Shown here piece by piece: positions 24,382-32,738 of a stretch of DNA of 64,000 nt. Both the position numbers and the translations under genes were made by a program. The notes below the pieces were generated by a model. The model was not told the DNA's origin. It worked only from the letters and a program-made list of their open reading frames with translations, and ran no database searches. This stretch comes from Sulfitobacter mediterraneus (GTDB lineage: Bacteria; Pseudomonadota; Alphaproteobacteria; Rhodobacterales; Rhodobacteraceae), in the NCBI RefSeq assembly GCF_016801775.1, contig NZ_CP069007.1, positions 1 to 64,000 on the forward strand, in the 5' to 3' direction. Each line of letters opens with the position of its first letter. Position 1 is the first letter of the stretch.

Positions 24382-25251
24382 ATGACAGTTATCCTGGGTT
24401 TCGTTGTTGTTATGGGCATGGTTTTCGGCGGCTATATGCTGTCCGGGGGCGAGATGGGCATCATCACACACGCCCTGCCATTTGAAGGCATGATGATCGG
24501 CGGTGCGGCCATTGGTTCGTTCATTGCGGCCAACTCTCTGGGCGACATCAAAGGCGCGGCAAAGGGGCTCGTTAAAACCTTCAAAGGGCCCAAGTGGAAG
24601 AATAAAGATTACATCGATCTGCTGAACCTGATGTTCACACTGGCCAAGATGTACCAACAGAACGGCATGTTGTCCCTCGATGAACACATTGAAAACCCTA
24701 AGGAAAGCACGATCTTTTCCCAATACCCCAAGCTGCAGAAAGATCACTTTGCCATTGATTTGATCACCGACAGTTTCCGTATGCTCGCCCTGCAGTTTGA
24801 TGACCCCTACCAGGCCGAAGACGTGATCAACCGCAAGCTCAAGAAACACCATCACGAGGCGCTTGTTGCACCGCATGGCCTCACTGTTGTGGGCGACGCT
24901 TTGCCTGCGATCGGGATTGTTGCGGCGGTTTTGGGCGTTATCAAAACCATGGCCTCCATCGACAAACCGCCCGCCATTCTCGGTGGTATGATCGGCGGCG
25001 CTTTGGTGGGGACGTTCTTGGGAGTTTTCCTTGCCTATCTTTTTGTGGCTCCGCTGGCCAACCGGCTTGAGGCCATCGAAGAGCAGGACGGCATTTACTA
25101 CGCTGTGATCCGCGACATCTTCATCGCGATGCTGCACAACCATTCGCCTGCCATCTGCACCGAGATTGGCCGCGGCAACATCCCAAGCAACCTGCAGCCA
25201 TCCTTCTATGAGATGGAAGAGGCACGACAGTCGGCGCCAGAGGCCGCTTAA
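24382..25251 (+). CDS. motA: Flagellar motor stator protein MotA
   Basis: A 289-residue stator protein with four membrane helices (about 1-25, 30-50, 170-192 and 203-225). The cytoplasmic loop holds the charged region that contacts FliG. The motif HGLTVVGDALPAIGIVAAVLGVIKTM and the conserved Pro residues of helices 3/4 fit the proton-type MotA family. It is separated from motB by a convergent unknown gene, unlike the usual motAB pair. The next gene starts 3 bp later. Confidence 0.95.
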   Translation: MTVILGFVVVMGMVFGGYMLSGGEMGIITHALPFEGMMIGGAAIGSFIAANSLGDIKGAAKGLVKTFKGPKWKNKDYIDLLNLMFTLAKMYQQNGMLSLDEHIENPKESTIFSQYPKLQKDHFAIDLITDSFRMLALQFDDPYQAEDVINRKLKKHHHEALVAPHGLTVVGDALPAIGIVAAVLGVIKTMASIDKPPAILGGMIGGALVGTFLGVFLAYLFVAPLANRLEAIEEQDGIYYAVIRDIFIAMLHNHSPAICTEIGRGNIPSNLQPSFYEMEEARQSAPEAA

Positions 25252-25254
25252 CCG

Positions 25255-25695
25255 ATGCCTCCGCGCAACCGCTTGGCCGCGCTCAAGCTGATTGGCCGCA
25301 TCAAACAACACGAACTGGAAAGCATCGGCGCGGAACTCTCTGCCCTGCGTGCCGCCCAATCGGATCTGGACCGGCAAAGCGCAGATCTGTCCCAGCAGGC
25401 CGCGACCGAAGCCAGCCAAAGCAACGCAGACACCCGCCCCTATCTGCCCGGCTATCTCAAATCAGTTGATATCAAGCAGCGCGGCCTCGAAGAAGAACGT
25501 GAAAAACTCGAAGAACAGGCCGCGCTGGCCGAAGCCCGCTTGTTCACCGCGTTCCGCGAGACCAAGACCAACGAAACAGTGCTGGATCGTGCGGTCAAAG
25601 AACAAAAGTCAGAAGAGGCGCGTGCCGAAATCGCCGCGCTGGATGATGCAGGCCGCAATCTGTTCTTGCTCAAACGGGGCGAGGGCGAGGGGTAG
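25255..25695 (+). CDS. FliJ-like coiled-coil protein
   Basis: A 146-residue protein, almost entirely helical and rich in E, A, Q and R, with heptads from about residue 15 to 130. Size, coiled-coil form and context suit FliJ, the central stalk of the export ATPase that also handles chaperones. FliJ sequences are poorly conserved, so this is a structural and context call. It is translated right behind motA. Confidence 0.5.
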   Translation: MPPRNRLAALKLIGRIKQHELESIGAELSALRAAQSDLDRQSADLSQQAATEASQSNADTRPYLPGYLKSVDIKQRGLEEEREKLEEQAALAEARLFTAFRETKTNETVLDRAVKEQKSEEARAEIAALDDAGRNLFLLKRGEGEG

Positions 25696-25710
25696 CTTTC
25701 CCCGAAAGGG

Positions 25711-26106
25711 TCAGGCCGCCGCCTCGTATTTTGTGGTCCAGATCTCGTTTATCTGATCGGCCAATGTCATCGGATCAAAAGGTTTGCCAATCACGTCCAG
25801 ATCGGCCGGATGCACGATCAACCCTTCGCCGCCGTCCATCAACCGCGCCGTCAGATAGATACAAGGCACGTTCTCGAACCCTGGCATCTTGCGGATTTCC
25901 ACCAATGTCTCTGGCCCGGTCAACCCCGGCATCTGTACATCGCTCAAGATCAATTGCGGTTGAAATTCCTCGATCACCGCCAGCGCCTTGTCGCCGCGAT
26001 CCACCTGCATGATGTCGAAATCGCCCACAAGATTCAGGGCCATTCCAGTGATCTGCAAAATCTCGGCATCGTCTTCGACGTGCAAAATCTTCTTTAGCTC
26101 AGCCAT
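25711..26106 (-). CDS. Single-domain response regulator
   Basis: A 131-residue CheY-like receiver. It has the acidic pair in LHVEDDAEI (E11, D12, D13), the phospho-acceptor D56 in LILSDVQMPG, Thr in YLTAR, and the conserved Lys in VIGKPFDP (K108). There is no output domain. It is the last gene of the unit that also encodes an Hpt protein and a large sensor kinase, 42 bp after the kinase stop. It could act as a motor-binding CheY or as a phosphate shuttle. Confidence 0.88.
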   Translation of the reverse strand: MAELKKILHVEDDAEILQITGMALNLVGDFDIMQVDRGDKALAVIEEFQPQLILSDVQMPGLTGPETLVEIRKMPGFENVPCIYLTARLMDGGEGLIVHPADLDVIGKPFDPMTLADQINEIWTTKYEAAA

Positions 26107-26148
26107 CCTGTTTCCCCGCTTTCCACGTTTTAGTTTTCCGTTTCATTT

Positions 26149-29100
26149 TCACGCCCGCCGCCGACCGCGTCCGCCACCACTTGCGAATTTCGAGACCACG
26201 CCCCGGCCCGCCTGCTTTTTCTCGGCCGAAGAAACGATCAGCGTCACCGGCCAACCGGATGGCAAACGCCCGCCCTGCATCGGGAACAGGGCCAGCGTCG
26301 CGGCATCATTGCCCTCGCCAAAATGCGCGATCAAGTCATATTGGGTCTCGCGCGACTTTGTGACGGCTGCACCCTTGTTCCGGACCGTTTCTATCTCCTG
26401 CTCGGCCAACCATTGAGCGACCTCTTTGTCGTCGCTGATCCCCAGAACCTTGGCCATCTCACCACCTTCACCGACAAGCAGATCACTGCATTCGCGCAAC
26501 CAATCCCGCACCATTGTACCCGACGTGATATTGCGTGCGGCAACATCCTGCCGAGCGTTCTTTGGCTGCGTGATCTCGATGACGGAAACGTCACAGTTTT
26601 CCAGATCGTCACGCTGCAGCAGCTCCACCATCAAGGCTTGCTCATGGCTCGACAGCCAGTTCAATACCGTCGACTGACCCACGACGCCGCGGCCCTTTGC
26701 GACCTGCAATGCGTTCACGCGGCCAAGCTCGAATTTAACGTTCGTTCCAGTTTCGCGGCTTTTGGTTACCAAACGGTCAATCGCGGTTTCACCCACTAGG
26801 GGCGTCGCAATCGCAACCGTATCCGGCAAGGTATCGGTAAAGGTCAGGTCTGCGCTGTCGTCAGATCCCTTGCGCGAGATCGGCACAACCGTTTCGCCAT
26901 CCAGCATCGGCAGATCGACAAAAAATTCGGTGCCGATGCCTTCTTTGCTGATAAATGCAATCCGGCCTTTGTGATGCTCAACGATCAGTTTCACAATCGA
27001 CAGGCCAAGACCGGTGCCGCCCTTGGACCGGGTGTCAGAACTGTCCGCTTGGGTAAACTTGTCAAAGATCGTGGCCTGCGCCTTTTCCGGAATGCCATCA
27101 CCAAAGTCCCGGATAGAAATGCGCAAACGGCCTTCATACTCCCTCAAGGACACCAGGATCTCCGATCCCTTGTGCGAGAACTTGGCCGCGTTCGACATCA
27201 GGTTGTCCATCACCTGCGTCAGGCGCGTGGCATCGCCATAGGTGCGGAATTCATTCTCTTTCGCATCGCCAATCCGCCGCAAGGTCACGCCAAACTTCTC
27301 GGCATAGAACTTGTTCGCCTCAAGCGCGTCAGACACGACCGTGTTCAGATCAAACGTCTGCATCTTATAATCCATCTTGCCCGAGCTGATTTTCTCAAGG
27401 TCAAGAATGTCGTTGATCAGCGTCACCAGCCGGTCACAGTTTGACGCGGCCATATTGATCACGCCGTTCATCTTCTCCGGCACTTCACCCACCGCACCCG
27501 ATACCGCAAGGCCAAGCGCCCCTTTCATCGAGGTCAGCGGCGTGCGCAATTCATGGCTGACCGTTGCGATAAATTCGTTCTTGGCTTTCTCCACCGCCTT
27601 GCGTTCGGAGATATCGCGATAAATCACGATAAGGCGCGGCTCATCCTGTTCGGGCTGGGCATATTCAAGGCTGATCTCATAGGTAACATCGAACTTGCCT
27701 TCGACCTCCCATGTGACGCGCCGTTGCGGTCCGGCGATGGTCGCCTCCGCCCGCATTTTCAGCGCCTCGAAGTCCTCTTTGGTGATAAAGTCAGAGGCTT
27801 TCTTGCCTTTCCAAGTGCCGCCCATCCGTTCACCGATCAGCAGCTGATGCGCGGAAGAATTGACGTACATCAGTTCAAACGTACCGGGGCGCATGACGAT
27901 GACCTGATCCTGGATCAACTCCAACGTGTTGTTGAACCGGCTTTCGGACACGCCCGTGCGGGTCTCGGTCACATCTGAGGCAACAATGGCGATCTCGCTC
28001 AAGGTGTTCGATGCGCTGGTCACCGGAATGAATGTACATTGCACCCAAGCGGACTTGTCATCGCCGCGCGTCAATTGCAACGGCCCCTGCCAAGGCGCGC
28101 CCGATTGCATGGCGGCCATGATCTCGGTCTCCAGCAGACTTTGATTTGTCTCGTTCAACAGCGTCGCCAGATGGTTCTGCATCAGGCTGGATCGTGGCCG
28201 GTCAAGCGCCTTCAGAAGCCTTTCATTCACATGCGATATGACGCCGTCCTTGGTAAGCATACAAAAGACCGTGTGGTCCTCGATCGCATTGCGATAAAAC
28301 TGTTTTGACCGCACCTCCGATTGCAGGACGTTCTTGCGGGCTTCGGCCAGCTGCGCATTGCGCCGCACCTGAAACGCCAAAAACGCAAGTGACAGAACAA
28401 TCAGTGTGCCAAGCCCGATCACCGGCCACTGGTATGCGGAATAAATCCGCGTCGCCGCACGGCGCAGATAGTTTTCATATGGCCGCGCCCGGAGCGAGAT
28501 CAAAAGCTCATGCACCGTTTGGTAGTTTTGCGGCGCTTGCCACACCACGCCGCCCGCCGATTGTGACACGTCGCTGTCCACGGTCACCGACAACAGGCTG
28601 TTGATCACCAGCGCCAAAACCTCTTCTGGGACATCCGGCACCGCCGAGATGACCCAATCAGGATAAAGCGGCGTGCTGACCCAGAACGGATAACCGTCGT
28701 GATCCATCGCCCCCAAGGGTCGAAAATCATCCAGCGACAGCGCCCCCTGTTTGGCAAGGTTCTCCAAAACCCCGGCGCGGACCACCCCGACATCGACGAG
28801 GCCGGTTTGCACCGCATAAACAACCTCGCGCTGGTTGCCGCCCGAAAACATCACGTTCGAACCAAAGTCTTCCGGCTCCAGCCGGTTTTTGCGAAACTCC
28901 TGCTGTGCCAATTGCCAGCCGGTCATCTCCTGCGCTGCAACCCCCATGATCGGGCGGCCTGCAACATCTTCCAAATCGCGGATATCACTGTCAGCGCGGA
29001 CAAACACCACCGCGCCCGTTTCGTCATAGGTGACACCGTTCCACATATGCGCAACAGACAGCAACGCCCGCGCCCCGCTTTCGACTTCACCCACCACAAA

Positions 29101-29433
29101 GGTGGCAGGATCGCCAAGGAACAGATCAATCCGGTCCTCCGCAATACCGTCAAGCAATGACAGATCCGTATGCGGCTCGATCTTGAACCGATAGGGCAGG
29201 TTCTGGTTTTCGGCGGCGCCGTTCAACAGATCAATGGTCGGTGTCCACGCCTCCAACGCGCGTGTCGCGCCTTCGGTCGCCAGAATGCCAACCCGGATTT
29301 CAGTGTCAGAGGTGTCCTGCGCCATCGCGGCGCGGCCCGCCACCATCCACAGCGCACAGACAATCACCAACCCGAGCCGCACAAGCGCCCCGATCGTCAG
29401 CCCTGTCGGCATGATGTGAAAAAGGCGGTGCAT
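26149..29433 (-). CDS. Sensor histidine kinase with PhnD-like sensing domain
   Basis: A 1094-residue membrane sensor. Order of parts: N-terminal hydrophobic leader (about 13-37); a periplasmic PhnD/phosphonate-binding-like domain (about 45-310); a membrane helix (about 336-355); two PAS domains (about 375-490 and 500-612). The HisKA domain has H627 in ATVSHELRTPLTS, and the HATPase has the N box DNLMSNAAKF near 745, DFGDGIP near 776 and GGTGLGLSI near 805. The last 245 residues match nothing I know; a degenerate receiver is one possibility. There is no ordinary receiver domain, so phosphate should pass through the separate Hpt protein encoded 6 bp upstream. Confidence 0.88.
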   Translation of the reverse strand: MHRLFHIMPTGLTIGALVRLGLVIVCALWMVAGRAAMAQDTSDTEIRVGILATEGATRALEAWTPTIDLLNGAAENQNLPYRFKIEPHTDLSLLDGIAEDRIDLFLGDPATFVVGEVESGARALLSVAHMWNGVTYDETGAVVFVRADSDIRDLEDVAGRPIMGVAAQEMTGWQLAQQEFRKNRLEPEDFGSNVMFSGGNQREVVYAVQTGLVDVGVVRAGVLENLAKQGALSLDDFRPLGAMDHDGYPFWVSTPLYPDWVISAVPDVPEEVLALVINSLLSVTVDSDVSQSAGGVVWQAPQNYQTVHELLISLRARPYENYLRRAATRIYSAYQWPVIGLGTLIVLSLAFLAFQVRRNAQLAEARKNVLQSEVRSKQFYRNAIEDHTVFCMLTKDGVISHVNERLLKALDRPRSSLMQNHLATLLNETNQSLLETEIMAAMQSGAPWQGPLQLTRGDDKSAWVQCTFIPVTSASNTLSEIAIVASDVTETRTGVSESRFNNTLELIQDQVIVMRPGTFELMYVNSSAHQLLIGERMGGTWKGKKASDFITKEDFEALKMRAEATIAGPQRRVTWEVEGKFDVTYEISLEYAQPEQDEPRLIVIYRDISERKAVEKAKNEFIATVSHELRTPLTSMKGALGLAVSGAVGEVPEKMNGVINMAASNCDRLVTLINDILDLEKISSGKMDYKMQTFDLNTVVSDALEANKFYAEKFGVTLRRIGDAKENEFRTYGDATRLTQVMDNLMSNAAKFSHKGSEILVSLREYEGRLRISIRDFGDGIPEKAQATIFDKFTQADSSDTRSKGGTGLGLSIVKLIVEHHKGRIAFISKEGIGTEFFVDLPMLDGETVVPISRKGSDDSADLTFTDTLPDTVAIATPLVGETAIDRLVTKSRETGTNVKFELGRVNALQVAKGRGVVGQSTVLNWLSSHEQALMVELLQRDDLENCDVSVIEITQPKNARQDVAARNITSGTMVRDWLRECSDLLVGEGGEMAKVLGISDDKEVAQWLAEQEIETVRNKGAAVTKSRETQYDLIAHFGEGNDAATLALFPMQGGRLPSGWPVTLIVSSAEKKQAGRGVVSKFASGGGRGRRRA

Positions 29434-29439
29434 GCGCGA

Positions 29440-29796
29440 TCAGGTCACGTTCAAGCTTGCGTCGATCTGGTCGAGCATCGCAACCAGGTCCGCTTCGATC
29501 CCCTCGGTATTCATCGGTCGCGGCCCGTCCTGAACATCGCGGATGTTCTGTTCCAGCTTTGCGGCCATCGCGCCAATCTCTGCAAATCCGAAAGAACCCG
29601 CCTGCCCGTGCAACTTGTGCGCACGTTGGCAAATTTCATCGACCACCTTTTCGGTGTCTTCATCTTCATAAAGCTGATCCATCAAGGCGTCGAACTCTGC
29701 AACGCGCTCTGGCATGGATTGTACAAACCGTTCTTTGATCTTGGCCAGGCCGGCCTGCAACTTTTCGAGATTCGAATCTTGGGGTGCCTGCATCAT
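29440..29796 (-). CDS. Hpt-domain phosphotransfer protein
   Basis: A 118-residue helical protein with the phosphotransfer motif AHKLHGQAGSFGF, where H60 is the likely phosphorylated His. It lies directly upstream of the sensor kinase and is followed by its start 6 bp later. It probably relays phosphate between the kinase and the two response regulators in this region. A CtrA box lies 108 bp upstream. Confidence 0.87.
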   Translation of the reverse strand: MMQAPQDSNLEKLQAGLAKIKERFVQSMPERVAEFDALMDQLYEDEDTEKVVDEICQRAHKLHGQAGSFGFAEIGAMAAKLEQNIRDVQDGPRPMNTEGIEADLVAMLDQIDASLNVT

Positions 29797-29903
29797 GGTT
29801 TCAAACTGCCTCGGGTGGTTTTTGTATTTTCGGTATTTTTCCTACCGTTAAGGACAATCTTAACATAAAGCGGAAAACCGGTCTCTGAAAATTCCCGCAT
29901 AAG

Positions 29904-29918
29904 TTAAATCGTGGTTAA
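29904..29918. promoter_or_regulatory. CtrA box upstream of the Hpt-kinase unit
   Basis: TTAAATCGTGGTTAA is a perfect TTAA-N7-TTAA pair, 108 bp before the Hpt start. A second TTAA pair nearby (29853-29868, TTAA-N8-TTAA) has the wrong spacing by one base. Confidence 0.68.
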
Positions 29919-29995
29919 GGAATTGAATCCGAATTTCACGTTCTCGTGTCTCTGCGGCCTTTTTGCCACGGCCCACTCAACAGGAGGCGCCTTGC

Positions 29996-30970
29996 CTATT
30001 GGAAACTGAGCCTTTGAAACAGGCGCGCTGCGATTGACCGTGCCGGCCGGTCCACGTGGCTGGCCTCGCGGCTTTCCAAACCGTCCAGCGCCCGTTCGAT
30101 AAACTTCAGATCCTTGGGCCGGTCAAAGGCCTTGGGCACACAGGCCGGACCAACAATGACGCTCAACCCATTCACGGCGATGCCGGATGGCACATATTCA
30201 TCTTCGCTCAGAACCAGCGCCAGCTCGCTTTGCAGCGCGGTGATGTCCATCAAACGGGTGTGATCGCAAATGCACAAGAACTTGCCCTCACCGATGTAGG
30301 ACATGAACGCCTGAGTGCCGAGCAAGGTTTCCGAAATCGCCCGCGCAATCCCGGTCAAAACCTTGGCAAACCGTGCGCTGGTGGTGGTGGCATGCACCTC
30401 TTTTAGTTCGGGAATATGGATCGCAAAGGCGACCATCGCAAAAATGCGCTGCTTCTGGATCGACCGGGCATAATTCTCCAGCACCGTCATGCGGATGAAC
30501 CCGTTTACCGACCCTGTCACGGGAACCGGATAATCATAGCCGGTCTTGGGCGTTGCGCCACGTCCAGTGGGGTCAAACATACCCATGCGCCCATAAGGGT
30601 TGCTCCGCTCCACATTCCGCACCCGCGACATCAGCTCAACCACATCAAACGGTTTGACGGTGTAGTCGGTCGCGCCTGCGGCAAAGGCATAATCGATATA
30701 GGGTTTATCGCTCATCGCCGTGATCATCAGGATCGGGGTTTCCGCATAATCGGGCATCTGCCGCACGGTGCGGCACAGTTCGATCCCGTCCATGCCGGGC
30801 ATCTGGATATCCAGCATCAAACAATCAAAGGGCGCATCCTGCGCGTGCAGGGCGGTCAAGGCATCGTCTGCACCTGTGGCTGTAACCAGATCTTCATATC
30901 CATAGCCGGACAGAATTTCGGTCAGCAGGTCGAGAATTACCGGGTCATCATCAACGATCAGAAACTTCAT
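29996..30970 (-). CDS. Response regulator with degenerate GGDEF domain
   Basis: I start at the ATG at 30970 (MKFLIVDDDPVIL), where the receiver domain begins; a longer frame adds 64 unrelated residues. The 324-residue product has an intact receiver (D7, D8, phospho-acceptor D54 in LMLDIQMPG, K106 in VKPFD). It is followed by a C-terminal domain of GGDEF length in which the active-site motif is replaced by IGEGKF (in MSYIGEGKFLCIC). It should not make cyclic di-GMP. It may bind nucleotide or act as a protein-protein module downstream of the relay. Confidence 0.78.
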   Translation of the reverse strand: MKFLIVDDDPVILDLLTEILSGYGYEDLVTATGADDALTALHAQDAPFDCLMLDIQMPGMDGIELCRTVRQMPDYAETPILMITAMSDKPYIDYAFAAGATDYTVKPFDVVELMSRVRNVERSNPYGRMGMFDPTGRGATPKTGYDYPVPVTGSVNGFIRMTVLENYARSIQKQRIFAMVAFAIHIPELKEVHATTTSARFAKVLTGIARAISETLLGTQAFMSYIGEGKFLCICDHTRLMDITALQSELALVLSEDEYVPSGIAVNGLSVIVGPACVPKAFDRPKDLKFIERALDGLESREASHVDRPARSIAARLFQRLSFQ

Positions 30971-31188
30971 GTTTTGCTTCAACACCCTTGCGAGTGTTCC
31001 ATTCAATGTCCGCCTCTGACGCGCAACCGCAGAGATGGAAAGCCTCTTTTGCCTTCTGGCAGAGAGCGGCGAACAGGATAAGCCCCACCCAATTCTACCG
31101 ATGCTAGAGTGGTGGCACGAGAATGTGGCGCAATTTAGACAGCTTGCCTCAAATCCTAACAATGACCGCGATTTTTTGATTTAATTGG

Positions 31189-31203
31189 TTAACGCTCTGT
31201 TAA
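31189..31203. promoter_or_regulatory. CtrA box at the iorB end, upstream of the response regulator
   Basis: TTAACGCTCTGTTAA is a perfect TTAA-N7-TTAA pair. It overlaps the iorB stop codon and lies 219 bp before the GGDEF-like regulator, the next gene on the minus strand. It marks the right border of the motility-linked region. Confidence 0.62.
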
Positions 31204-32738
31204 ATAAAGCTTCTGATCGTCTGTATGGCACCGTCCAGCGCCTTGCCGTCCGGGTCTTGCAGTGCCGCTTCGCGCAGACGTGCGACCCATTCCGCCGCAT
31301 CCTCGCGCCCGTCCAACAGTTTGGCGGCCTCCATCACCTTGGCAAACTTCGACAGCCCCCGCGCATGGGTATCCGAGTATCCTTTGACAAGCCGTCTGCA
31401 TTTCAACAACTCGACGGACAGCGCATAGTCGCGTTCCAACGGGGCAAGACTGTGGCGTAGCCAATCCTTCAAATGGGCCTGTTCGACCTCATGCCGCCGC
31501 GTGCGCCGCCGATATCCCTTCAGCCCGCCCAGCAGATGCAACATCACAAAAGACCGCAACCGATGCGTCCGCAGCCGCCGACCCTTGTTGAACCACCGGT
31601 CCAGCAGCGCCATGCGGCGCGGGCTGGCCTCCCATTTCGCGCCCATCTTCGCGGGCATCAGGCTGGCGATCTCTTCGGCGCGGGGATGAAAAAACTCCAT
31701 CAGCTCAAGCACCTGCCCATCGCCGACATTCATCTCGCCATTGATCCGGTCAAACCTTGTGCTGCGTGTCTTGAGATCGGCCACCCGAATGATGTCATCA
31801 TAGGCCATAGCATTGGCAACATATTTTGCCGCCGCAGCGCTCAGCGCCCAGTCATGCGCCGCAGTGTCACGGGCCAAGACACCCTCAAGATGATCAAGGT
31901 ATTCACCGCCATAGGCACAATCGAGAAAATCCACGACCTTGGCCAAACCGGCCTTTGCCATGTCTTGCACGGGGTCCGGCATCGCGGCAATCCGCGCCAT
32001 CAAGGCCTGCCAGTCTTTCATCATTGCGGGCGGGCCGCTGACCTGAGCGCTGTCCGCTGCAGCTGCCGGTGCCTCCAAGGCCGCCCCTTCGCCCTGCGCC
32101 GCCTCAAACCCGGCGGCAAAACCGCGCAAGGAGGCTTCAACCCCTTTGCCGCCCGCGCGGATCGCCTCTTCGAACGCGGCGCGGGGAAACGGCAAGGCGC
32201 CTGATCCCGCCAAAGCGCCAAACAGGCTGGAGGAAATCACCGACCCCTGTTCAATGGCCAGCTTGTCCATATCCGCAAGGATCAATCGCTGCGCAGCAAT
32301 CTCTGCTGCGGCGCGCACTTCGTCGGCATCGGCAATCCCGTCACCGGGAGCCATTTTCTCAGACACTGCAAGCGCCCGATGTGTCGATCCAATCAAGGTG
32401 GTGCGATCCGGCGTCACAAAGCCGCGCATGATGGACCGGCCCACCTCCATCATCTCGGCGGCGATCATCACATCCACATCACCCCCCGACGGGGCCAGCG
32501 CAAAAACCGGTGCCTGATCGCTCTTTGGGGTCATCTCAACATAATAGATTGTCGCGCCCGTCCGCTGGGCCACGCCCGCCACCGATGTCGCCTGACAGGC
32601 ATAGCCCTGCGCCCGCGCCAAGGCTTCGATCCAGCCGGTCAAAACGCCGCCGCCCTGCCCGCCTACGGCCAGCACCGCCAGCTTGATGATCTGCCCCACG
32701 CGGGCATCCGGCGTCTTTTGTTGCAAGACCATGTTCAT
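31200..32738 (-). CDS. iorB: Indolepyruvate:ferredoxin oxidoreductase, beta subunit (long form)
   Basis: A 512-residue protein. The N-terminal 200 residues match the gamma domain of 2-oxoacid:ferredoxin oxidoreductases (LAVLAVGGQGGGVLTGWIEALAR, then SVAGVAQRTGATIYYVEM). The remaining 300 residues form the extra C-terminal domain of long IorB forms (DUF6537-like). With IorA it should oxidise aryl pyruvates from aromatic amino acids to aryl-acetyl-CoA, reducing ferredoxin. Its start overlaps the iorA stop (ATGA). Confidence 0.87.
   Translation of the reverse strand: MNMVLQQKTPDARVGQIIKLAVLAVGGQGGGVLTGWIEALARAQGYACQATSVAGVAQRTGATIYYVEMTPKSDQAPVFALAPSGGDVDVMIAAEMMEVGRSIMRGFVTPDRTTLIGSTHRALAVSEKMAPGDGIADADEVRAAAEIAAQRLILADMDKLAIEQGSVISSSLFGALAGSGALPFPRAAFEEAIRAGGKGVEASLRGFAAGFEAAQGEGAALEAPAAAADSAQVSGPPAMMKDWQALMARIAAMPDPVQDMAKAGLAKVVDFLDCAYGGEYLDHLEGVLARDTAAHDWALSAAAAKYVANAMAYDDIIRVADLKTRSTRFDRINGEMNVGDGQVLELMEFFHPRAEEIASLMPAKMGAKWEASPRRMALLDRWFNKGRRLRTHRLRSFVMLHLLGGLKGYRRRTRRHEVEQAHLKDWLRHSLAPLERDYALSVELLKCRRLVKGYSDTHARGLSKFAKVMEAAKLLDGREDAAEWVARLREAALQDPDGKALDGAIQTIRSFI

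Noticed and set aside
29853..29868. TTAA-N8-TTAA as another CtrA box
   Set aside because: The spacer is 8 instead of 7 bases; a perfect box lies about 50 bp away.
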